Assembly: GCA_034932745.1 (NCBI GenBank)
Contig: JAYFOJ010000003.1
Span: forward strand, 86,549-150,548
DNA: 64,000 nucleotides
Source of the DNA: JBAYST01 sp034932745
GTDB taxonomy: Bacteria > Bacillota_I > Bacilli_A > RFN20 > CAG-826
Direction of reading: 5' to 3'
Of the stretch, positions 62,368-64,000 are shown piece by piece. Every line of letters starts with the position of its first letter. Positions within the stretch are counted from its first letter, which is position 1. The position numbers and the translations under genes were made by a program. The notes under the pieces were generated by a model. That model made no database searches. It was given only the letters and a program-made list of their open reading frames with translations, and was not told the origin of the DNA.

Positions 62368-63837
62368 TTATTTCTTTGAAATAGGCGTATAAACTTTCTT
62401 ATTCTTAACCATTTCTTGACGATAGTATCCAAGATTTGCAAGCGAGTCCATTGATGTTCTTGCGGTTTCGTAAGCACAACCGAGGGCTTTTTTATACTGA
62501 CCTATAGTATAACGCTTACCCATCGTACAATGTCTAGCATAGAAATAGGCTTGTCCTTTTTTTAATTCTGGATCGAGTTCTAGAAGATGCTCTTCTAAAC
62601 GACAAGCATCCTTCTCGTCGAGAATCGGCAAATTCATCGAGAAGGCAAGTTCTGATTTCTCTTCTTTTTGATTTTCATTTTCGGTCACCGTCGGTTTTGG
62701 AGATTCGACCACCGCTTGTTTTACGATTGGTTTTTCTTCGACTACGGCTGTTTTTTCAACTGGAGTAGGAACAGGAATTTTTGCTTCTTCTTTTTTGGCT
62801 TCCTCTTCAAAAAGTGAAATGGCACCTGTTTCAATTTTGGCCTCGTGGTAATAGTCATTTTTTAATGTATTAGCTTCTAGATTATTAATTAGTTCGAGCA
62901 TCTGGTCGAGCAAAGTATCGACCATCTTAAAACCAAAACCTAAAAAGTATGTGACATCGTTAGTCTTTTGAACTTCGACGAAAAGGCGAGCAATTGTGTC
63001 TTGGTCGCCAAAAAGGAGTACTTCTAATGGTAGGAACAAGGCCAACTCGTCTATGTCACTATGTGAAAGTATTGCTTTTGCAACGATGACAGCGATTTCG
63101 TCATTGGCATTAGGGAATGGTTTTACATAGTTAATAAAGTAATAAGCCACTAGCGACTTAACTAGTTCGCTCTGGGTGGTTGAATTAAGGAACTGGAAGA
63201 GATTAGCCATCATTGGTTCAATCGAAGAAACTGGAGCCGATGTATAAAGACGGTCAATAATCATTCTGTTCTCTGGGTTTTGATCATTTTCAGTTCTATA
63301 TAGCGAAATAAGTTCACTGTTGCCAATTAATTTGGCGTATACGCTAGCGATAAAGTCTTCATCAATAGGAGAAGTGTATAATCTTTTAGCCTCTTTAAAG
63401 GCCTCTACATAATTTGCTAATTGACGATGAGAACTAGCGATTGTTGTAATTTTTCCATCGATTAAACTTCTAAGGTAATTTTCATCTACATCAAGTCCGT
63501 ATTTACCAGCGATTGAAAACAGCGAATTAATCTCACACTTGTTCTGGAAAATTCTTAAGTCACCATTTTTTGAATCGAGTTTCGTGTATTTCGAGAAAAG
63601 TTTCACTAACTTCATTTCGATTTTATTCATCGAGTTAGTGATGGTTTGACAACCGCAGTAATTTAAATATGTGTTATCGACCGCTTTTAAAGAAAGAACG
63701 CGAGTGAAGTTTGAACGATAATCTTTGATTATCTTCCAAAATGAATCGACTAGAGGGGTCTTTAAATCTTTCGCAACTTCCGTTCTAGTTGCGTATTTGT
63801 CTTCAGTAAAACGAATTGCTAAATCATTACTTGCCAT
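62368..63837 (-). CDS. Degenerate Fic-fold protein with C-terminal winged helix
   Basis: 489 residues from the ATG at 63837 (ribosome site GAGG 8 bases upstream; a GTG at 63846 is less likely). Residues about 170-265 follow the Fic layout: LYRTE, then YTSAPVSSIEPMMANLFQFL, then LVKSLVAYYFINYVKPFPNANDEIA. The last part stands where HPFxDGNGR should be, but His is Lys, Gly is Ala, the second Gly is Asp and Arg is Glu, so AMPylation activity is very unlikely. A Pro/Glu/Val linker (about 355-395) leads to a C-terminal winged helix (about 425-487, TIGQYKKALGCAYETARTSM) of the kind found after Fic domains. Possibly a DNA-binding scaffold or regulator. Confidence 0.7.
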   Translation of the reverse strand: MASNDLAIRFTEDKYATRTEVAKDLKTPLVDSFWKIIKDYRSNFTRVLSLKAVDNTYLNYCGCQTITNSMNKIEMKLVKLFSKYTKLDSKNGDLRIFQNKCEINSLFSIAGKYGLDVDENYLRSLIDGKITTIASSHRQLANYVEAFKEAKRLYTSPIDEDFIASVYAKLIGNSELISLYRTENDQNPENRMIIDRLYTSAPVSSIEPMMANLFQFLNSTTQSELVKSLVAYYFINYVKPFPNANDEIAVIVAKAILSHSDIDELALFLPLEVLLFGDQDTIARLFVEVQKTNDVTYFLGFGFKMVDTLLDQMLELINNLEANTLKNDYYHEAKIETGAISLFEEEAKKEEAKIPVPTPVEKTAVVEEKPIVKQAVVESPKPTVTENENQKEEKSELAFSMNLPILDEKDACRLEEHLLELDPELKKGQAYFYARHCTMGKRYTIGQYKKALGCAYETARTSMDSLANLGYYRQEMVKNKKVYTPISKK

Positions 63838-63855
63838 ATGTAGCACCTCGTTTTT

Positions 63856-63884
63856 ATTATATAAAGTTGATCAGTAAGTCGCAA
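63856..63884 (-). promoter_or_regulatory. Promoter of the Fic-like gene
   Basis: On the minus strand TTGCGA (63884-63879), 17-base spacer, TATAAT (63861-63856), 18 bases before the ATG. Confidence 0.65.
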
Positions 63885-63890
63885 ACAAAA

Positions 63891-63908
63891 ATACTAAAAA
63901 ACTACTAA
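63891..63908 (-). repeat. 11-bp-spaced heptamer repeat, copy 5
   Basis: On the minus strand TTAGTAG (63908-63902) then TTAGTAT (63897-63891), an exact 11-base step. The first heptamer contains the lepA stop codon; the pair lies just upstream of the Fic-like gene's -35. Confidence 0.65.
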
Positions 63909-64000
63909 TTATCGTCTATTGATAGGATAGCCATGAATCCTTCTTGTGGAACTTCAACAGAGCCAATTCGTTTCATTCTCTTCTTGCCTTCTTTTTGTTT
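63905..64000 (-). CDS. lepA: Elongation factor 4 (LepA), C-terminal fragment
   Basis: Only the last 31 codons are inside the window: KQKEGKKRMKRIGSVEVPQE followed by GFMAILSIDDN and TAG. This is the distinctive LepA C-terminus (KKRMK, GxVEVPQEAF). Translation GTPase; the rest lies beyond base 64000. lepA upstream of hemW-hrcA is conserved in Bacilli. Confidence 0.92.
   Translation of the reverse strand, partial: KQKEGKKRMKRIGSVEVPQEGFMAILSIDDN

Noticed and set aside
1..64000. Mobile elements, prophage genes, CRISPR arrays, tRNA or rRNA genes
   Set aside because: No transposase or integrase other than the cellular XerD, no regularly spaced long repeats, and no tRNA T-loop with cloverleaf pattern were found.

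Overview
The window looks like a chromosomal segment of a low-GC member of the Bacillota (class Bacilli), probably an uncultured Erysipelotrichales/RF39/Mollicutes-like lineage. TGA acts as a normal stop (ruvB, nusB), so this is not the Mycoplasma code. The MEP isoprenoid enzymes (dxs, ispG, ispH), a one-chain SecDF, single-subunit glycyl-tRNA synthetase and the hrcA-grpE-dnaK-dnaJ and rpoD-dnaG-glyS-recO-era clusters have Bacillus-like order. Nearly everything is housekeeping. I see no IS element, prophage, CRISPR array, tRNA or rRNA.

Layout. Bases 1-27.7 kb: 25 genes, all on +. They are obg, a 31-residue membrane peptide, ruvAB, secDF, a RecJ-like DHH protein, three lipoproteins, a (p)ppGpp synthetase/hydrolase, hisS-aspS, tkt, an asp23-nusB-xseAB-dxs cluster, dinB-xerD-deoB, an ABC substrate-binding protein plus permease without ATPase, and a lone PemK/MazF-like protein. 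At 27.7-28.1 kb a 386-base convergent gap holds a sequence that closely matches a XerCD dif site. From 28.1 to 64 kb almost everything is on -: fused nadD-yqeK, yhbY, yqeH, yqeG, parC/parE, yneF, efp, nadE, rpmG, nfo, cshB, nif3, trmK, rpoD, dnaG, glyS, recO, era, a ybeY-cdd fusion, a C39-peptidase membrane protein, the heat-shock operon under CIRCE, hemW, a degenerate Fic protein and the end of lepA. Only plsY, ispG and ispH are on +. The dif-like site at the strand switch suggests that the window spans the replication terminus.

Most unusual points: (1) the dif/terminus assignment; (2) an intergenic family of TTAGTAG-type heptamers repeated at exactly 11-bp spacing at five loci, resembling direct-repeat binding sites; (3) a Phd/YefM antitoxin-like domain fused to glutamine-dependent NAD synthetase; (4) YbeY fused to cytidine deaminase with an internal ribosome site; (5) a Fic-fold protein with a destroyed active-site motif; (6) a Cys/His-rich tail on HisRS; (7) a C39 peptidase-transmembrane half-exporter without ATPase; (8) EF-P with a non-canonical tip loop; (9) several genes whose -10 box sits 6-9 nt from the start codon, implying leaderless mRNAs; (10) Shine-Dalgarno sequences built into terminator hairpins.

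All calls come from reading the sequence and knowledge of the families; no database search was run.
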